DNA of 64,000 bases from Marinibacterium profundimaris (GTDB taxonomy: Bacteria; Pseudomonadota; Alphaproteobacteria; Rhodobacterales; Rhodobacteraceae). Position numbers and translations under genes: made by a program. This document shows positions 36,801 to 45,324 of this stretch, in pieces (positions within the stretch are counted from its first letter, which is position 1; each line of letters opens with the position of its first letter). The stretch is from positions 1 to 64,000 of the forward strand of contig NZ_AQQR01000013.1 of NCBI RefSeq assembly GCF_002210095.1, read 5' to 3'. The notes under the pieces were generated by a model. That model was not told where the DNA came from and did no database searches. It saw nothing but the letters and a program-made list of their open reading frames with translations.

Positions 36801-38549
36801 CGCGGGGGAAGCGGCACCTATCACAACAGCGACACCGCAGCCGGCGTGCTGGTCGACAGCTCTGCGGACGGCACGCTCGACAATGCGGGTACGATCTCGG
36901 CGGCGAGCGGTGTGGCGATCCACGCGACCAACGCCAACAGCACCCTGACCGTGTCGAATTCCGGGACCATCAGCGGCCAGATCACTGGCTCTGTCACTCA
37001 GGCGTCGTCCGCGGCGCCAACCGTCGCAGCGCCCGTTCAGTCGAACATCGTGCTCGACAATCTCGCCACCGGCATCCTGGACGCAGGCGACATCATCCAG
37101 ACGCGGCGGCTGCGCAACTGGGGCCGGATTTTCGTCGGCACCGCCGAAGTCGTGCGAGGCACCCGCATCGACGGCGACCTTCTGCACAGGGGGGGCACGT
37201 TGCATTTCGACCTCGACATGCAGCGCCGGACCGGCGACGTGCTCACTGTTGCCGGCCGCGCCGAGATCGGCGGCGCGCTGCAGGTCAACGTTCTGCAGGC
37301 CGATCAACAGCCTTCCGGGCGGCAGTCGATGACCATCCTGCGTGCCGGGAACGGGCTCGAGATTTCGACGCTCGACGTCGTGCCCTCGGTCGTGGCGCGC
37401 TACCGGCTGGAGCAATCCGCGGCCACCGAACTCAGCCTGAGCTACGAGGTGGACTACGCCAATGACGACCTGCTCGCCGCGGTCAATGACAGCCAGGGGG
37501 CGCTCAGTTCCTATTTCGACAGGCTTTACCGTCAGGGAGAGCTGGACCCGGATCTGGCGCGCCGGCTGATCGAGGTCGAAAGTCATGCCGGTTACGGGCT
37601 GGCGATGAACGAATTGGGCCCCGAGGTGGTGACCAGCAACGAGATCGCGCGGCTTTCGAGCACGCTGCGCTTCGCCGACAGCCTGTTCAGCTGTCCGCAC
37701 GACGGCGCGGGCGCGGTCTGGGCGCGCGACGGTCAGTGTGTGTACCTGACCTTCGGCGGCAACCGGTTCAGCCGGGACGCGTCGGGCGGGGCGTCGGGCT
37801 TCAGCCAGACGGGCTTTGCGATCACCGCCGGCGGCCAGGCGCTGCTGGACAATGGCCTGGCCATCGGCGGGGCGTTCACCTACGCCTTTACCGATCTGTC
37901 GACGGATGCAGGCGCCTCCAGCGATGGAGAAACGGCCACGGCCGGGCTGTCGGTCAAGCGTTTCCTCGGCAACTGGGAACTGGGCGCCGGGGCGCATCTG
38001 GGCCGGGGCAGCTTCGACAACAGCCGGGTCTCGGGCGGGGCCACCGCCAGCGGAACGCAGGACCAGTGGGTCTACGGCGCCCAGCTGCGGGCGGGCTATG
38101 CCATCGAGCGCGGCAGCTGGTTCCTGAAACCGCGGATGGACCTGGGCGTCGCGCGGTTCAATGACAGCTCTTACACGGAAACCGGGGCGGGTGGCACCGA
38201 CCTGACGATCGAGGCCGAGGCGGAGACCCTGTTCTACCTGCGCCCGGCGCTTGAGATCGGCGGCCGGTTCCTGTCGCAGGGCATGGAGGTTCGGCCAAAC
38301 GTGACGCTGATGATGACCCAGTTCCTGGGCGACACGAGCTTCGGCGCCCGCGCGCGGCTTGCCGACGCGCCGGTCTCGGCAGGGTCGGTGCCCTGGACGT
38401 CGGATTTCGACCGGACGCAATACGACCTCTCCGTCGGGCTCACGGTCGTCACCCGCTCGGGCGCCATGTTCGACCTTGCCGGCTACGGGCATGCGTCGCG
38501 CAACGAGACCGATTATGGTGGGGCGGTTCGCTGGATCGTGCCGTTCTGA
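30849..38549 (+). CDS. Giant Gly-rich autotransporter (type Va-like adhesin)
   Basis: About 2566 residues. The ATG at 30849 follows a GGGGGACA ribosome site; a TTG seven codons upstream is the alternative. An extended signal peptide ends near residue 47 (APVRA). The passenger (about 48-2270) carries about two dozen degenerate repeats built around GIFAQSVGGGGG, spaced roughly 50-110 residues and separated by beta-strand-like TVTNSGAISTSG segments, suggesting a long beta-solenoid. The last 290 residues form an autotransporter barrel ending WIVPF, with the terminal Phe used for outer-membrane insertion. No RGD or protease triad was noticed. Expected role: surface adhesion or aggregation. It stands alone, with no accessory gene. 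Confidence 0.9.
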   Translation: MANSNGFSEAARRSAILFIRHRPGPRPVAMSLTVLCAGVMGAPVRADCTRPDTTELTCSGDLAVTDFSLPGTTSDETATMTFENASNTGVTGAPSGTAPVWNFDVGAPEYSETAATTVLKVDLSDGFGVTSPSAQGILVNSTGSIGNEHGENKGSGDRDGKDGGVGGGGGAVTATVSGVTVSGALEGIGVYSSGGQGGKGAEGHSVSGGHGRGGAGGQGGAGGQVSATFTGVQVTGMPAISGASIGGGANTGGSGKSCDHSAYGGQGGMGGHGGAVTITASGLSSEGGIGIVATSQGGAGGKGGEGEDVCNGHGYGGTGGVGGTGGVVEITNVSGNEAGGLDINATDGPGLMAESIAGDGGRGGDAKVGAGLGKSTGGNGGQGGTGSAVTIHVAEPGGSTASIVTDSYQAPAIIARSYGGAGGDGGKADSSSATGGAGAGSGPAGDVTVTYAGNIHTRQGASDAIMAQSIGGFSGDGGTASGIVAYGASSESAGSGGQVSVTYNGSDDTSIRTDADNSDAIFAQSQGGGGGKSSRTQGLVALSGTASGASGGNGGTVDVTLSGVIETSGDRSRGVMAQSIGGTGGDGGDARGFTSIGGTGKGGGAGGEVTLETSATITTSGDDATGVLAQSIGGGGGAASSTAGLVAIGGKGGSGSTGGRAAVTASGSITTSGTGADGIVAQSVGGSGGHGSNTLGVGVGFSLSVAGDGGTGNNGGTAYVKTEAGSSVSTGGDNARGIAIGSVGGGGGSAGNSLSVSATDTPDISVSIGGSGGAAGNGGSVLASLFGNVSTTGDNATGISAISAGGSGGSAATTVAATAGLGTLGIAIGGDGSGGGVGGQASICRGGTSSSDVCDVPGTGGTVTTSGDGAIGVLAVSAGGGGGQSGAAVSANAGAGVNLSVGGDGGAGGFAYEVEIYSTGGISTSGDASAALLATSVGGSGGAGHVVGAIGTIGEADLNMSIGGEGGKAGNSSDVTVVSVETLATGGQVSPGIQAVSQAGSGGSGATVIAAQGVSAGSANISVGGKGGGGGTAAKVDVDWSGDTLTTGGDQSPGILAISGGGSGGVAGFTMGGQGVGLGSVDVNVGAEGGAGGTAGAVTVSASGAIRTGGFQSEGITAISQGGNGGRGSGAITGAGISQASATVTLGGGGGSGGIAGTASVSTDASASISTDGSNAAGIRALSLGGNGGTGGFALEAGMNADFGDGYPQGDASLTMGGDGGGGGQAGTASVDNKGTITTGDFNSAAIQVQSIGGSGGAGGMAASGTVNIGPGEDIDVSVVLGGAGGGGGKAGAASVTNSGALSTSGDNSDGLLAQSVGGSGGAGGLTYNVLGNLLAGGSIGTDLGVSVGGAGGGSGTGGAVTVTNNAAITTGGTSSSAIYAQSVGGNGGKGGFGGTGIYNLPGSSGEGETTVSLAFRTTVGGSGGGSAKGGDITVTNQSGGTIATTGAGAYGIFAQSVGGNGGDGGLASTYSKSVAGTCSDTDGQGETSCENEEGETSSITASLDLDIGGDGAAGADAGAVRVTNDADLSTSGDVAHGIFAQSVGGGGGIGGATSTSKSSFYSRQISENSDDTKSRLGEDSKISDLGTDFGKADIRIGGMGGAAGNGGQTEVTNSGSVSTAGVNAYGIYAQSVGGGGGSGGEANDAKAEYSIQISGSGRQAGNGGTTTITNSGAISTQGYASAALFAQSIGGGGGNTGGKTNRKAIANADVIIGGLNGASGNGGDVEVSSRTGTIRTAAEQSPGLFAQSVGGGGGTLFGSLGQASEDFEGGLTFGGESDYGDGGQVTVNSSSDIRTGPATPGMLNAASMGIFAQSVGGGGGYGGSMFLSDKTRVGANVQQSNASEANGKAVTIDASGSITTMGANSVGIFAQSVGGGGGVLGNIDDTSTDGAYVGSFGGTGTAGKVSVTFSGDQLSTTGDGATGIFAQYAGGSGGQAAVADTTVAVAVSGAVSASGTGAHGLWVENGGSGAGGVDITVALGATIRGGSGTYHNSDTAAGVLVDSSADGTLDNAGTISAASGVAIHATNANSTLTVSNSGTISGQITGSVTQASSAAPTVAAPVQSNIVLDNLATGILDAGDIIQTRRLRNWGRIFVGTAEVVRGTRIDGDLLHRGGTLHFDLDMQRRTGDVLTVAGRAEIGGALQVNVLQADQQPSGRQSMTILRAGNGLEISTLDVVPSVVARYRLEQSAATELSLSYEVDYANDDLLAAVNDSQGALSSYFDRLYRQGELDPDLARRLIEVESHAGYGLAMNELGPEVVTSNEIARLSSTLRFADSLFSCPHDGAGAVWARDGQCVYLTFGGNRFSRDASGGASGFSQTGFAITAGGQALLDNGLAIGGAFTYAFTDLSTDAGASSDGETATAGLSVKRFLGNWELGAGAHLGRGSFDNSRVSGGATASGTQDQWVYGAQLRAGYAIERGSWFLKPRMDLGVARFNDSSYTETGAGGTDLTIEAEAETLFYLRPALEIGGRFLSQGMEVRPNVTLMMTQFLGDTSFGARARLADAPVSAGSVPWTSDFDRTQYDLSVGLTVVTRSGAMFDLAGYGHASRNETDYGGAVRWIVPF

Positions 38550-38560
38550 GGCCTGGGCTG

Positions 38561-38610
38561 GGTTCGGTCAGGGTAGCTTGGCTTGCGGCGGGGCAGGGGG
38601 CTCGGTTCCC
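38561..38610 (+). repeat. Imperfect direct repeat of 30499-30548, other side of the autotransporter
   Basis: The two 50-bp segments align without gaps and agree at roughly 36 positions by eye, including GTCAGGG, GGCTTGCGG and GGCTC blocks. They are in the same orientation, about 8 kb apart, and bracket the autotransporter gene almost exactly: this copy starts 12 bp after the stop codon. The left copy is joined to an IS6-like transposase start; this copy is not. Confidence 0.55.
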
Positions 38611-38747
38611 GCGTTCCCGGACGCAGGAGGCTGGCTGCCGCAAGCTGCCCGAGATCGAAAGGGCAGGGGTCCGGGTCCCGCAACTACGGCTTGTTTGATC
38701 GCCACAACTGTCGTTACGTCTGACAGGATGACAGGAGAGCGCCCCCA

Positions 38748-39662
38748 ATGTCCTTCACACTGAAGCAGTTGCGTTACTTCGTGGCGGTCGCCGAAAAGGG
38801 CTCCGTCATCGGGGCGGCGCAGTCACTGTCGATCGCGCAGTCTTCCGTGACCGAGGCGCTGAAGAACCTCGAGGCCGACCTGGGCGTGACGCTGTTCGAA
38901 CGCCATGCCAGGGGGCTGAACATCACGCACAGCGGGCACCAGTTCCTGCGGCATGCGACCCAGATCCTGGCGGACGTGTCCAGCGCGCAGCGAGCGTTCA
39001 AGCGGCCGCCGGGCACGACATCGGGGCGGTTGAACATCGGGGTCACGTCGCTGATGGCGGGCTATGTCATGTCGGACCTACTGTCGCGCTACCGGCGGAT
39101 GAATCCGGTGGTCGATGTCTCGGCGCTGGAAGATTCCGGCGAATACCTCGAACACCTGCTGATCGGTGGCGAACTGGACGTCGCGGTGATGGTGATTTCC
39201 AACCTGCGCGACCGGATGGCGCTGCAATCCGAAATCCTCGACGTTTCGGCCTTCCGGTTGTGGCTTCCGCTTAACCACCCCCTGGCGGTGCGCGAAAGCA
39301 TCGGGCTGGACGATGTCGCGCGCGAGCCGTTGATCATGCTGAACGTCGACGAGATGGAGGAAGAGGCGGTCAAGCTGCTGTCGGCCTTCGGCGAGCGGCC
39401 CCAGATCGCCTTCCGGACCCGAAGCGTCGAAGCCGTGCGCAGCCTTGTCGCCACCGGGGCCGGGGTGACACTGCTGCCGGATCTGGTCTACCGGCCCTGG
39501 TCGCTGGACGGGGACCGGATTGAAAGCCGCGATGTCTCGGGCGCGCTGCCGATCGTGCAGGTGGGCGTGGTCTGGCGGCGGGGGCTGCCTCTGTCGCCCG
39601 CCGTGCGCGATTTCATTGCGCTGGCACGGATGGGGCAGGGCGGCAAGCACCTGCGGATTTGA
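38748..39662 (+). CDS. LysR-family regulator
   Basis: A 304-residue regulator with an N-terminal helix-turn-helix (GSVIGAAQSLSIAQSSVTEA) and a full effector domain; GELDVAVMVISNLRDRMA falls in the effector cleft region. It starts at ATG 38748 with GGAG upstream. It precedes the ydcSTUV-patD-like operon in the same orientation, with a 253-bp spacer. It may regulate that operon, though LysR genes are more often divergent from their targets. Confidence 0.88.
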   Translation: MSFTLKQLRYFVAVAEKGSVIGAAQSLSIAQSSVTEALKNLEADLGVTLFERHARGLNITHSGHQFLRHATQILADVSSAQRAFKRPPGTTSGRLNIGVTSLMAGYVMSDLLSRYRRMNPVVDVSALEDSGEYLEHLLIGGELDVAVMVISNLRDRMALQSEILDVSAFRLWLPLNHPLAVRESIGLDDVAREPLIMLNVDEMEEEAVKLLSAFGERPQIAFRTRSVEAVRSLVATGAGVTLLPDLVYRPWSLDGDRIESRDVSGALPIVQVGVVWRRGLPLSPAVRDFIALARMGQGGKHLRI

Positions 39663-39675
39663 CGTGCCCAAGCTA

Positions 39676-39688
39676 TCGGAATTTCCGA
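39676..39688. promoter_or_regulatory. Short perfect palindrome between regulator and ydcS-like gene
   Basis: TCGGAATTTCCGA is a 6-1-6 inverted repeat 14 bp after the LysR stop and about 230 bp before the binding-protein start. It sits in the most AT-rich part of the spacer (39676-39712), where a promoter would be expected. It could be an operator; there is no second copy to support it. Confidence 0.35.
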
Positions 39689-39915
39689 ATGATACTTTCT
39701 GAATAATGAATTTGCGCGCGCAGCATCAGCGATGCATGGTTTCGGAGCGGCAGAGGGATCCCGGGCCTGTCATGGCAACAGGGCTCCCGGACCGCGCCCC
39801 CGTGTATCTGACGGGCGGGCATCACAAACAAACAAGCCAGGGCGGCCCGCGGGTCCCGGCCATGCTGTGACGCGTGGCCAAGGGGTGCGTCTGGCCGGCC
39901 CGCAGGGAGACCGCA

Positions 39916-41073
39916 ATGAAGAATACTTTCATCACTGCCGTGGTGAGTGCGATCACGGCCGCCTCGGTCGCGACATCGGCCCTGGCCCAGATGACCGAGA
40001 TCGGCGAAGGCGAAGGCCAGCTGTCAATCGTTGCCTGGGCGGGCTACGTCGAGCGCGGCGAAACCGACAAGGCCTTCGACTGGGTCACCGGGTTCGAGGA
40101 AGCGACGGGCTGCATGGTTTCGGTCAAGACGGCCAACACCTCGGACGAGATGGTCGCCCTGATGAACGAAGGCGGCTTCGATCTTGTCACCGCGTCGGGC
40201 GACGCGTCGCTGCGGATGATCGCGGGCAAGCGCGTGCAGCCGATCAATATCGACCTTGTGCCGTCCTGGAGCTCCGTGGATGACCGCCTGAAGGACGCGC
40301 CCTGGCACACAGTCGACGGCGTGCATTACGGCGTGCCCTACATGTGGGGCCCGAACGTTCTGATGTACAACACCGAAGCCTTCGCCGAGGCGCCGACCTC
40401 GTGGAACGTGGTGTTCGAGGAAACGACCCTGTCCGATGGCGAGTCCAACGCCGGCCGGGTGCAGGCCTATGACGGCCCGATCCACATCGCCGACGCGGCC
40501 AACTATCTGATGTTCCACCAACCCGAGCTGGGCATCGAAGACCCCTACGAGCTGAACGCGGATCAATATGCCGCCGCGCTCGACCTGTTGCGGGGGCAGC
40601 GTGAGCTGGTCAGTCGCTACTGGCATGACGCTTTCATCCAGATCGACGATTTCAAGAACGAAGGCATGGTCGCCTCGGGCTCGTGGCCGTTCCAGGTGAA
40701 CCTGCTGCAGGCCGACAACGTGCCGGTCGCCTCGGTCATTCCGCAAGAAGGTGCGACGGGCTGGGCCGATACCACCATGCTTCACGTCGATTCCGAGAAC
40801 CCGAACTGCGCCTACATGTGGTTCGAACATCAGCTCAGCTCGAACCTGCAATCCGACCTGTCGGTCTGGTTCGGCGCGGTTCCGTCGGTTCCCGCCGCCT
40901 GCACCGACGGACGCGGAATGCAGACGCAGGAAGGCTGCGATGCCAATGGCCTTGCCCAGTTCGACAAGATCAAGTTCTGGAAGACCCCCGTCGCCAATTG
41001 CGAAAGTCAGGACGAATGCGTGCCCTACTATCGCTGGGTGTCCGACTATATCGGCGTGATCGGCGGCCGCTGA
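39916..41073 (+). CDS. ydcS: ABC importer substrate-binding protein, YdcS/PotD-like
   Basis: A 385-residue periplasmic protein with a signal peptide (about 1-25, ending ALAQ) and a GQLSIVAWAGYVERG opening typical of polyamine-type binders. The ATG follows AGGGAGA. Length and position match E. coli YdcS (381). Several Cys residues near the C terminus (in CTDGRGMQTQEGC and NCESQDEC) probably form disulfides. The ligand is likely a polyamine, GABA-like amine or related cation. No PHB-synthase role claimed for YdcS can be judged here. Confidence 0.85.
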   Translation: MKNTFITAVVSAITAASVATSALAQMTEIGEGEGQLSIVAWAGYVERGETDKAFDWVTGFEEATGCMVSVKTANTSDEMVALMNEGGFDLVTASGDASLRMIAGKRVQPINIDLVPSWSSVDDRLKDAPWHTVDGVHYGVPYMWGPNVLMYNTEAFAEAPTSWNVVFEETTLSDGESNAGRVQAYDGPIHIADAANYLMFHQPELGIEDPYELNADQYAAALDLLRGQRELVSRYWHDAFIQIDDFKNEGMVASGSWPFQVNLLQADNVPVASVIPQEGATGWADTTMLHVDSENPNCAYMWFEHQLSSNLQSDLSVWFGAVPSVPAACTDGRGMQTQEGCDANGLAQFDKIKFWKTPVANCESQDECVPYYRWVSDYIGVIGGR

Positions 41074-41090
41074 TCCTTCCCTGACCCCAA

Positions 41091-41125
41091 CCCGTGCCGT
41101 GCCCCTCTCGGGCGCGCGGCACGGG
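41091..41125 (+). other. RNA hairpin between binding-protein and ATPase genes
   Basis: A 9-bp stem (41091-41099 with 41117-41125) with an inner GCCC/GGGC extension lies 18 bp after the binding-protein stop and 18 bp before the ATPase start. No T-run follows. It resembles the hairpins after the other binding-protein genes in this window and probably stabilises the upstream mRNA. Confidence 0.65.
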
Positions 41126-41143
41126 CAAAGACGGATGTTTTCC

Positions 41144-42130
41144 ATGTCAGCCGTGACTTTCGACAAGGTCTCGCGCCATTTCGGTGCCGTGCGCGCCGTG
41201 GACGGCGTGGACCTCGACATCGCCGAGGGCGAGTTCTTTGCCATGCTGGGACCGTCGGGTTCGGGCAAGACCACCTGCCTGCGCCTGATCGCGGGGTTCG
41301 AGCGCCCGACGGCGGGCGACATCCGCATCTTCGGGGAACCGGTCGCCGATCTGCCGCCCTACAAGCGGCAGGTGAACACCGTCTTTCAGGATTACGCACT
41401 GTTTCCGCATCTGAACGTGATCGATAACGTGGCCTACGGGCTGATGATCGCGGGGCAGGGTCGCAAGCCGCGCCACAAGGCGGCGGACGAGGCGCTGGAA
41501 ATGGTGCGCCTTGGCGGCTACGGCGCCCGCCGCCCGTCCGAGCTTTCGGGGGGCCAGAGGCAGCGCGTGGCGCTTGCCCGCGCGCTGGTGAACAAGCCGC
41601 GCGTGCTGCTGCTGGACGAACCGCTGGGCGCGCTGGATCTGAAGCTGCGAGAACAGATGCAGGAGGAACTGAAGACCCTGCAACGCCAGCTTGGCATCAC
41701 GTTCGTCTTCGTGACCCATGATCAAGGCGAGGCGCTGTCGATGGCCGACCGCGTGGCAGTCTTCAACGAGGGCCGCATCATCCAGGTGGGCGCGCCGGAA
41801 GACATCTATTTCCGTCCCGAAGTGCCCTTCGTGGCCGATTTCGTGGGCTCGTCGAACGTCCTGCCCGCCGCGCTGGTGGCCCGGCTGACGGGAGAGAACT
41901 GCCCGGCGGCGATCCGGCCCGAACGTCTGCAGCTGGCCGAAGACGGCCCCGTCATGGCGCGGGTGACGGGGCTCAGCTTTCTCGGCCTGACGACGCGCGT
42001 CAGTTTCGAGGCGGAAGGGACGCGGCTGACCGCTCTGTTGCCACAGGACGCGCCGCGCCCGGCGCAGGGCGACCTTGTCGCGCTGACCTGGGCCGAGGGC
42101 GATCTTCACCTGATGCGGGCCGGATTATGA
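41144..42130 (+). CDS. ydcT: ABC importer ATPase, YdcT/PotA-like
   Basis: A 328-residue ATPase with Walker A (GPSGSGKTT), signature LSGGQRQRVALAR, Walker B (LLDEPLGALD) and a C-terminal TOBE domain (about 265-325). The chosen ATG at 41144 has an AGACGGA site at suitable spacing; an ATG three codons upstream (41135) is possible but lies directly against that site. Size is close to E. coli YdcT (337). It overlaps the permease gene by ATGA. Confidence 0.88.
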   Translation: MSAVTFDKVSRHFGAVRAVDGVDLDIAEGEFFAMLGPSGSGKTTCLRLIAGFERPTAGDIRIFGEPVADLPPYKRQVNTVFQDYALFPHLNVIDNVAYGLMIAGQGRKPRHKAADEALEMVRLGGYGARRPSELSGGQRQRVALARALVNKPRVLLLDEPLGALDLKLREQMQEELKTLQRQLGITFVFVTHDQGEALSMADRVAVFNEGRIIQVGAPEDIYFRPEVPFVADFVGSSNVLPAALVARLTGENCPAAIRPERLQLAEDGPVMARVTGLSFLGLTTRVSFEAEGTRLTALLPQDAPRPAQGDLVALTWAEGDLHLMRAGL

Positions 42131-43056
42131 TCGCCGCCCGCAGCGAAAGCATCGGCACGCGGCTGTCGGACATGCTGTGGCGGCGTCCCGCGGTGCTGCT
42201 GGTCCTGCTGCTGCTGCCGCCGGTGCTGTGGCTGGGTATCATCTACCTCGGGTCGCTCTTTGCGCTGCTGCTGCAAAGCTTCTTTTCGATCGACCACTTC
42301 ACCGGGCTGATCAACTACCGGTTCACGCTGTCCACCTATGCCGAACTGTTCACGCCCGCGAATTTCGACATCATCCTGCGGACGGTCACGATGGCGGCCT
42401 GCTGCACGCTGGCCTCTGCCGTTATCGCCTTTCCCATCGCGTATTACGCCGCGCGCTATGCCCGGGGGAAATGGCGGGCGGTCTTCTACCTCGGGATCAT
42501 GATGCCGCTCTGGTCCAGTTACCTTGTAAAGATCTACGCGTGGAAGCTGATCCTTGCCAAGGAAGGCATCCTGACATGGGCGCTGGAAGGGCTGCGCTTG
42601 AACTGGCTGCTGGAGGCTTATCTGTCGCTGCCGGTGGTCGGGGGCAACTCGCTGTCGGTCAGCACCACGGGCACGTTCATCGTATTCGTCTATGTCTGGA
42701 TGCCCTTCATGATCCTGCCGATCCAGGCGGCGCTTGAACGGGTGCCGGGGTCGATGCTGGAAGCGTCGGGCGATCTGGGCGCACGGCCGGCGCAGACCTT
42801 CCGCCACGTGCTGTTCCCGCTGGCGCTGCCGGGGATCGTGGCGGGCTCGATCTTCACCTTCTCGCTGACACTGGGCGACTACATCATTCCCCAGATCATC
42901 GGCACCTCGCGGCTGTTCATCGGGCAGGCCGTCTACCAGCACCAGGGCATCGCCGGGAACATCCCGCTGGCCGCGGCCTTCGCCGTGGTGCCCATCGTGA
43001 TCATGGGTCTCTACCTGTGGGGCGCCAAGCGCATGGGGGCGTTCGATGCACTCTGA
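42127..43056 (+). CDS. ydcU: ABC importer permease, YdcU/PotB-like
   Basis: A 309-residue inner-membrane permease with about six membrane segments and the coupling loop [20 protein letters not shown] near residue 215. It starts inside the ATPase stop and its end overlaps the next permease by 11 bp. Size and order match E. coli YdcU (313). Confidence 0.9.
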   Translation: MIAARSESIGTRLSDMLWRRPAVLLVLLLLPPVLWLGIIYLGSLFALLLQSFFSIDHFTGLINYRFTLSTYAELFTPANFDIILRTVTMAACCTLASAVIAFPIAYYAARYARGKWRAVFYLGIMMPLWSSYLVKIYAWKLILAKEGILTWALEGLRLNWLLEAYLSLPVVGGNSLSVSTTGTFIVFVYVWMPFMILPIQAALERVPGSMLEASGDLGARPAQTFRHVLFPLALPGIVAGSIFTFSLTLGDYIIPQIIGTSRLFIGQAVYQHQGIAGNIPLAAAFAVVPIVIMGLYLWGAKRMGAFDAL

Positions 43057-43852
43057 CCGCGCGCCGCTGACGCTGAAACTGGCCGCCGCCGGGGGCTTGC
43101 TGTTCCTGCACCTGCCGATCCTGCTGATTTTCGTCTACGCCTTCACGACGGAGGAAAAGAGCTTTGCCTGGCCGCCCCCCGGCCTGACGCTGAAATGGTT
43201 CGCGGTCACATGGCACCGCCCGGACGTGTGGGAGGCGCTGGCGCTTTCGGTTCGGGTGGCGGCAATCTCGACCGTGCTGGCGCTGATCCTTGGCACGCTG
43301 TGTGCCGCCGCCGTCAGCCGCACGCGGTTTTTCGGGCGGGAGACGATCTCGCTTCTCGTGATCCTGCCGATCGCGCTGCCGGGCGTGGTGACGGGGATCG
43401 CGCTGCGGTCGGCCTTTTCCCTCGCCGATGTGCCCTTCAGCACGTGGACCATCGTTCTGGGTCACGCGACCTTCTGCGTCGTCATCGTCTACAATAACGC
43501 CGTGGCCCGGTTCCGCCGGACATCCGGCAGCCTGATCGAGGCGTCGATGGATCTGGGCGCCAACATGTTCCAGACCCTGCGTCACGTGATCATGCCCAAC
43601 ATGGCGACCGCGCTGGTGGTGGGCGGCATGCTGGCCTTCGCGCTCAGCTTTGACGAGGTGATCGTGACCACCTTCACCGCCGGTCAGCAGCAGACCCTGC
43701 CGATCTGGATGCTCGAAGAACTTGTCCGGCCGCGCGAACGGCCCGTGACCAATGTCGTCGCCATGGTCGTGGCGCTTGTCACCATGCTGCCCATCCTGGG
43801 CGCCTATTACCTCACCCGCGGGACCGATCAGGTCGCCGGACAAGGTAAGTAA
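43046..43852 (+). CDS. ydcV: ABC importer permease, YdcV/PotC-like
   Basis: A 268-residue permease with the coupling loop [20 protein letters not shown] near residue 165 and a preceding [13 protein letters not shown] segment, both typical of PotC-like proteins. Size matches E. coli YdcV (264). It is followed after 12 bp by the dehydrogenase gene. Confidence 0.9.
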   Translation: MHSDRAPLTLKLAAAGGLLFLHLPILLIFVYAFTTEEKSFAWPPPGLTLKWFAVTWHRPDVWEALALSVRVAAISTVLALILGTLCAAAVSRTRFFGRETISLLVILPIALPGVVTGIALRSAFSLADVPFSTWTIVLGHATFCVVIVYNNAVARFRRTSGSLIEASMDLGANMFQTLRHVIMPNMATALVVGGMLAFALSFDEVIVTTFTAGQQQTLPIWMLEELVRPRERPVTNVVAMVVALVTMLPILGAYYLTRGTDQVAGQGK

Positions 43853-43864
43853 CGGAGGATTTCC

Positions 43865-45289
43865 ATGCAGACCAAGATGCTGATCGGCGGGGCCCTTGAG
43901 GCGGGGACCGAGGCCGAGGAACAGGTCCTGAACCCGCGCACCGGCGAGGTCATCGTCAAGATGCCCGAGGCCGATCTGACCCAGGTCGGCCGTGCCGTGG
44001 CCGCGGCCCGCGCGGCCTTCCCCGGCTGGGCGCGCACCACGCCCGCCGACCGGTCGGCCAGGCTTCTGGCGATCGCCGATGCGGTCGAGGCCCGGACCGA
44101 GGACTTCGCCAGGCTCGAGGCGCTGAACTGCGGCAAGCCCATCAACGAGGTCCGCACGGCCGAGATCCCCGCCGTGGCCGATTGCTTCCGCTTCTTCGCG
44201 GGTGCCGTGCGCAACATGCACGGTCCGGTGGCGGGCGAATACATGGAGGGCCATACCTCGATGATCCGGCGGGATCCGATCGGCGTCGTGGCCTCGATCG
44301 CGCCGTGGAACTATCCGCTGATGATGATGGCGTGGAAACTGGCCCCGGCGCTGGCCGGCGGCAATACGGTGGTCCTGAAACCGTCCGAACAGACGCCGCT
44401 GACGGCGCTTCTGATGGCCGAGGTGATGGCCGGCATCCTGCCCGAAGGCGTCGTGAACGTGATCGTGGGGCAGGGGGCCAGCGTCGGCAACGCGCTGATC
44501 AACCATCCCGATGTCGACATGGTGTCGATCACCGGCGACGTGGCGACCGGCAAGAAGGTGCTTCAGGCGGCCTCGAAATCGGTGAAGCGCACGCATCTGG
44601 AACTGGGCGGCAAGGCCCCGGTCATCGTGATGGATGATGCCGATCTGGCCCGCACCGTCGAAGGTCTGCGCGCCTTTGGATATTACAACGCCGGACAGGA
44701 CTGCACCGCTGCCTGCCGGATCTATGCCGGGCCCAAGGTCTACGACAATCTGGTGGCCGATCTGACCAGCGCCGTGTCCACCATCGTCTATGACAATGCC
44801 GACGATACGCTGAACGAAATCCCGCCGCTGATCTCGCAACGCCAGCGGGACCGGGTGGCGAGCTTCGTCCAGCGCGCGTCGGAGCTGAAACATGTCGAGG
44901 TCACCACCGGCGGCGATCTGGCCGATGGCTCAGGGTTCTACTATCGCCCGACGGTCGTAGCCGGCGCCCTGCAGGAGGACGAGATCGTCCAGCGCGAAGT
45001 CTTTGGCCCGGTGGTGTCGATCACCCGGTTCGACGATGCCGACACCGCCGTGAAATGGGCCAACGACAGCCAGTACGGGCTGGCCTCATCCGTGTGGACG
45101 TCGGATATCGGCCGGGCGCTCGATATCTCGGCCCGGTTGCAATATGGCTGCACCTGGGTGAACACGCATTTCATGCTGGTCAACGAGATGCCCCATGGCG
45201 GGATGAAGCAATCCGGATACGGCAAGGACATGTCGATGTACGCCCTTGAGGATTACACCGTCGCCCGCCATGTCATGATCGCGCACTGA
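43865..45289 (+). CDS. patD: Gamma-aminobutyraldehyde dehydrogenase (PatD-like)
   Basis: A 474-residue aldehyde dehydrogenase, the same length as E. coli PatD. The catalytic Glu lies in [12 protein letters not shown] (about 251) and the catalytic Cys in [15 protein letters not shown] (about 285); the [10 protein letters not shown] context is characteristic of PatD rather than betaine aldehyde dehydrogenase. It has an AACGGAGG ribosome site. It oxidises 4-aminobutanal (from putrescine) to GABA with NAD+. Position after the four transporter genes copies the E. coli ydcSTUVW order, so the locus likely imports and oxidises a polyamine-derived compound. No aminotransferase accompanies it. Confidence 0.85.
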   Translation: MQTKMLIGGALEAGTEAEEQVLNPRTGEVIVKMPEADLTQVGRAVAAARAAFPGWARTTPADRSARLLAIADAVEARTEDFARLEALNCGKPINEVRTAEIPAVADCFRFFAGAVRNMHGPVAGEYMEGHTSMIRRDPIGVVASIAPWNYPLMMMAWKLAPALAGGNTVVLKPSEQTPLTALLMAEVMAGILPEGVVNVIVGQGASVGNALINHPDVDMVSITGDVATGKKVLQAASKSVKRTHLELGGKAPVIVMDDADLARTVEGLRAFGYYNAGQDCTAACRIYAGPKVYDNLVADLTSAVSTIVYDNADDTLNEIPPLISQRQRDRVASFVQRASELKHVEVTTGGDLADGSGFYYRPTVVAGALQEDEIVQREVFGPVVSITRFDDADTAVKWANDSQYGLASSVWTSDIGRALDISARLQYGCTWVNTHFMLVNEMPHGGMKQSGYGKDMSMYALEDYTVARHVMIAH

Positions 45290-45298
45290 ACAAGCCAT

Positions 45299-45324
45299 GG
45301 GACCATGGCGCGCGCCGTGGTCCC
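45299..45324. terminator. Hairpin after patD
   Basis: GGGACCATGGCG pairs with CGCCGTGGTCCC around a 2-base centre, with one mismatch. It lies 9 bp after the patD stop and has no T-run. It may be a factor-dependent terminator or an RNA-stabilising end for the ydcSTUV-patD transcript. Confidence 0.5.

Noticed and set aside
31377-38492. Possible CRISPR or satellite-like repeat array
   Set aside because: The repeats are in frame with one long protein, vary in length and sequence, and have no spacer structure. They encode the GIFAQSVGGGGG units of the autotransporter.
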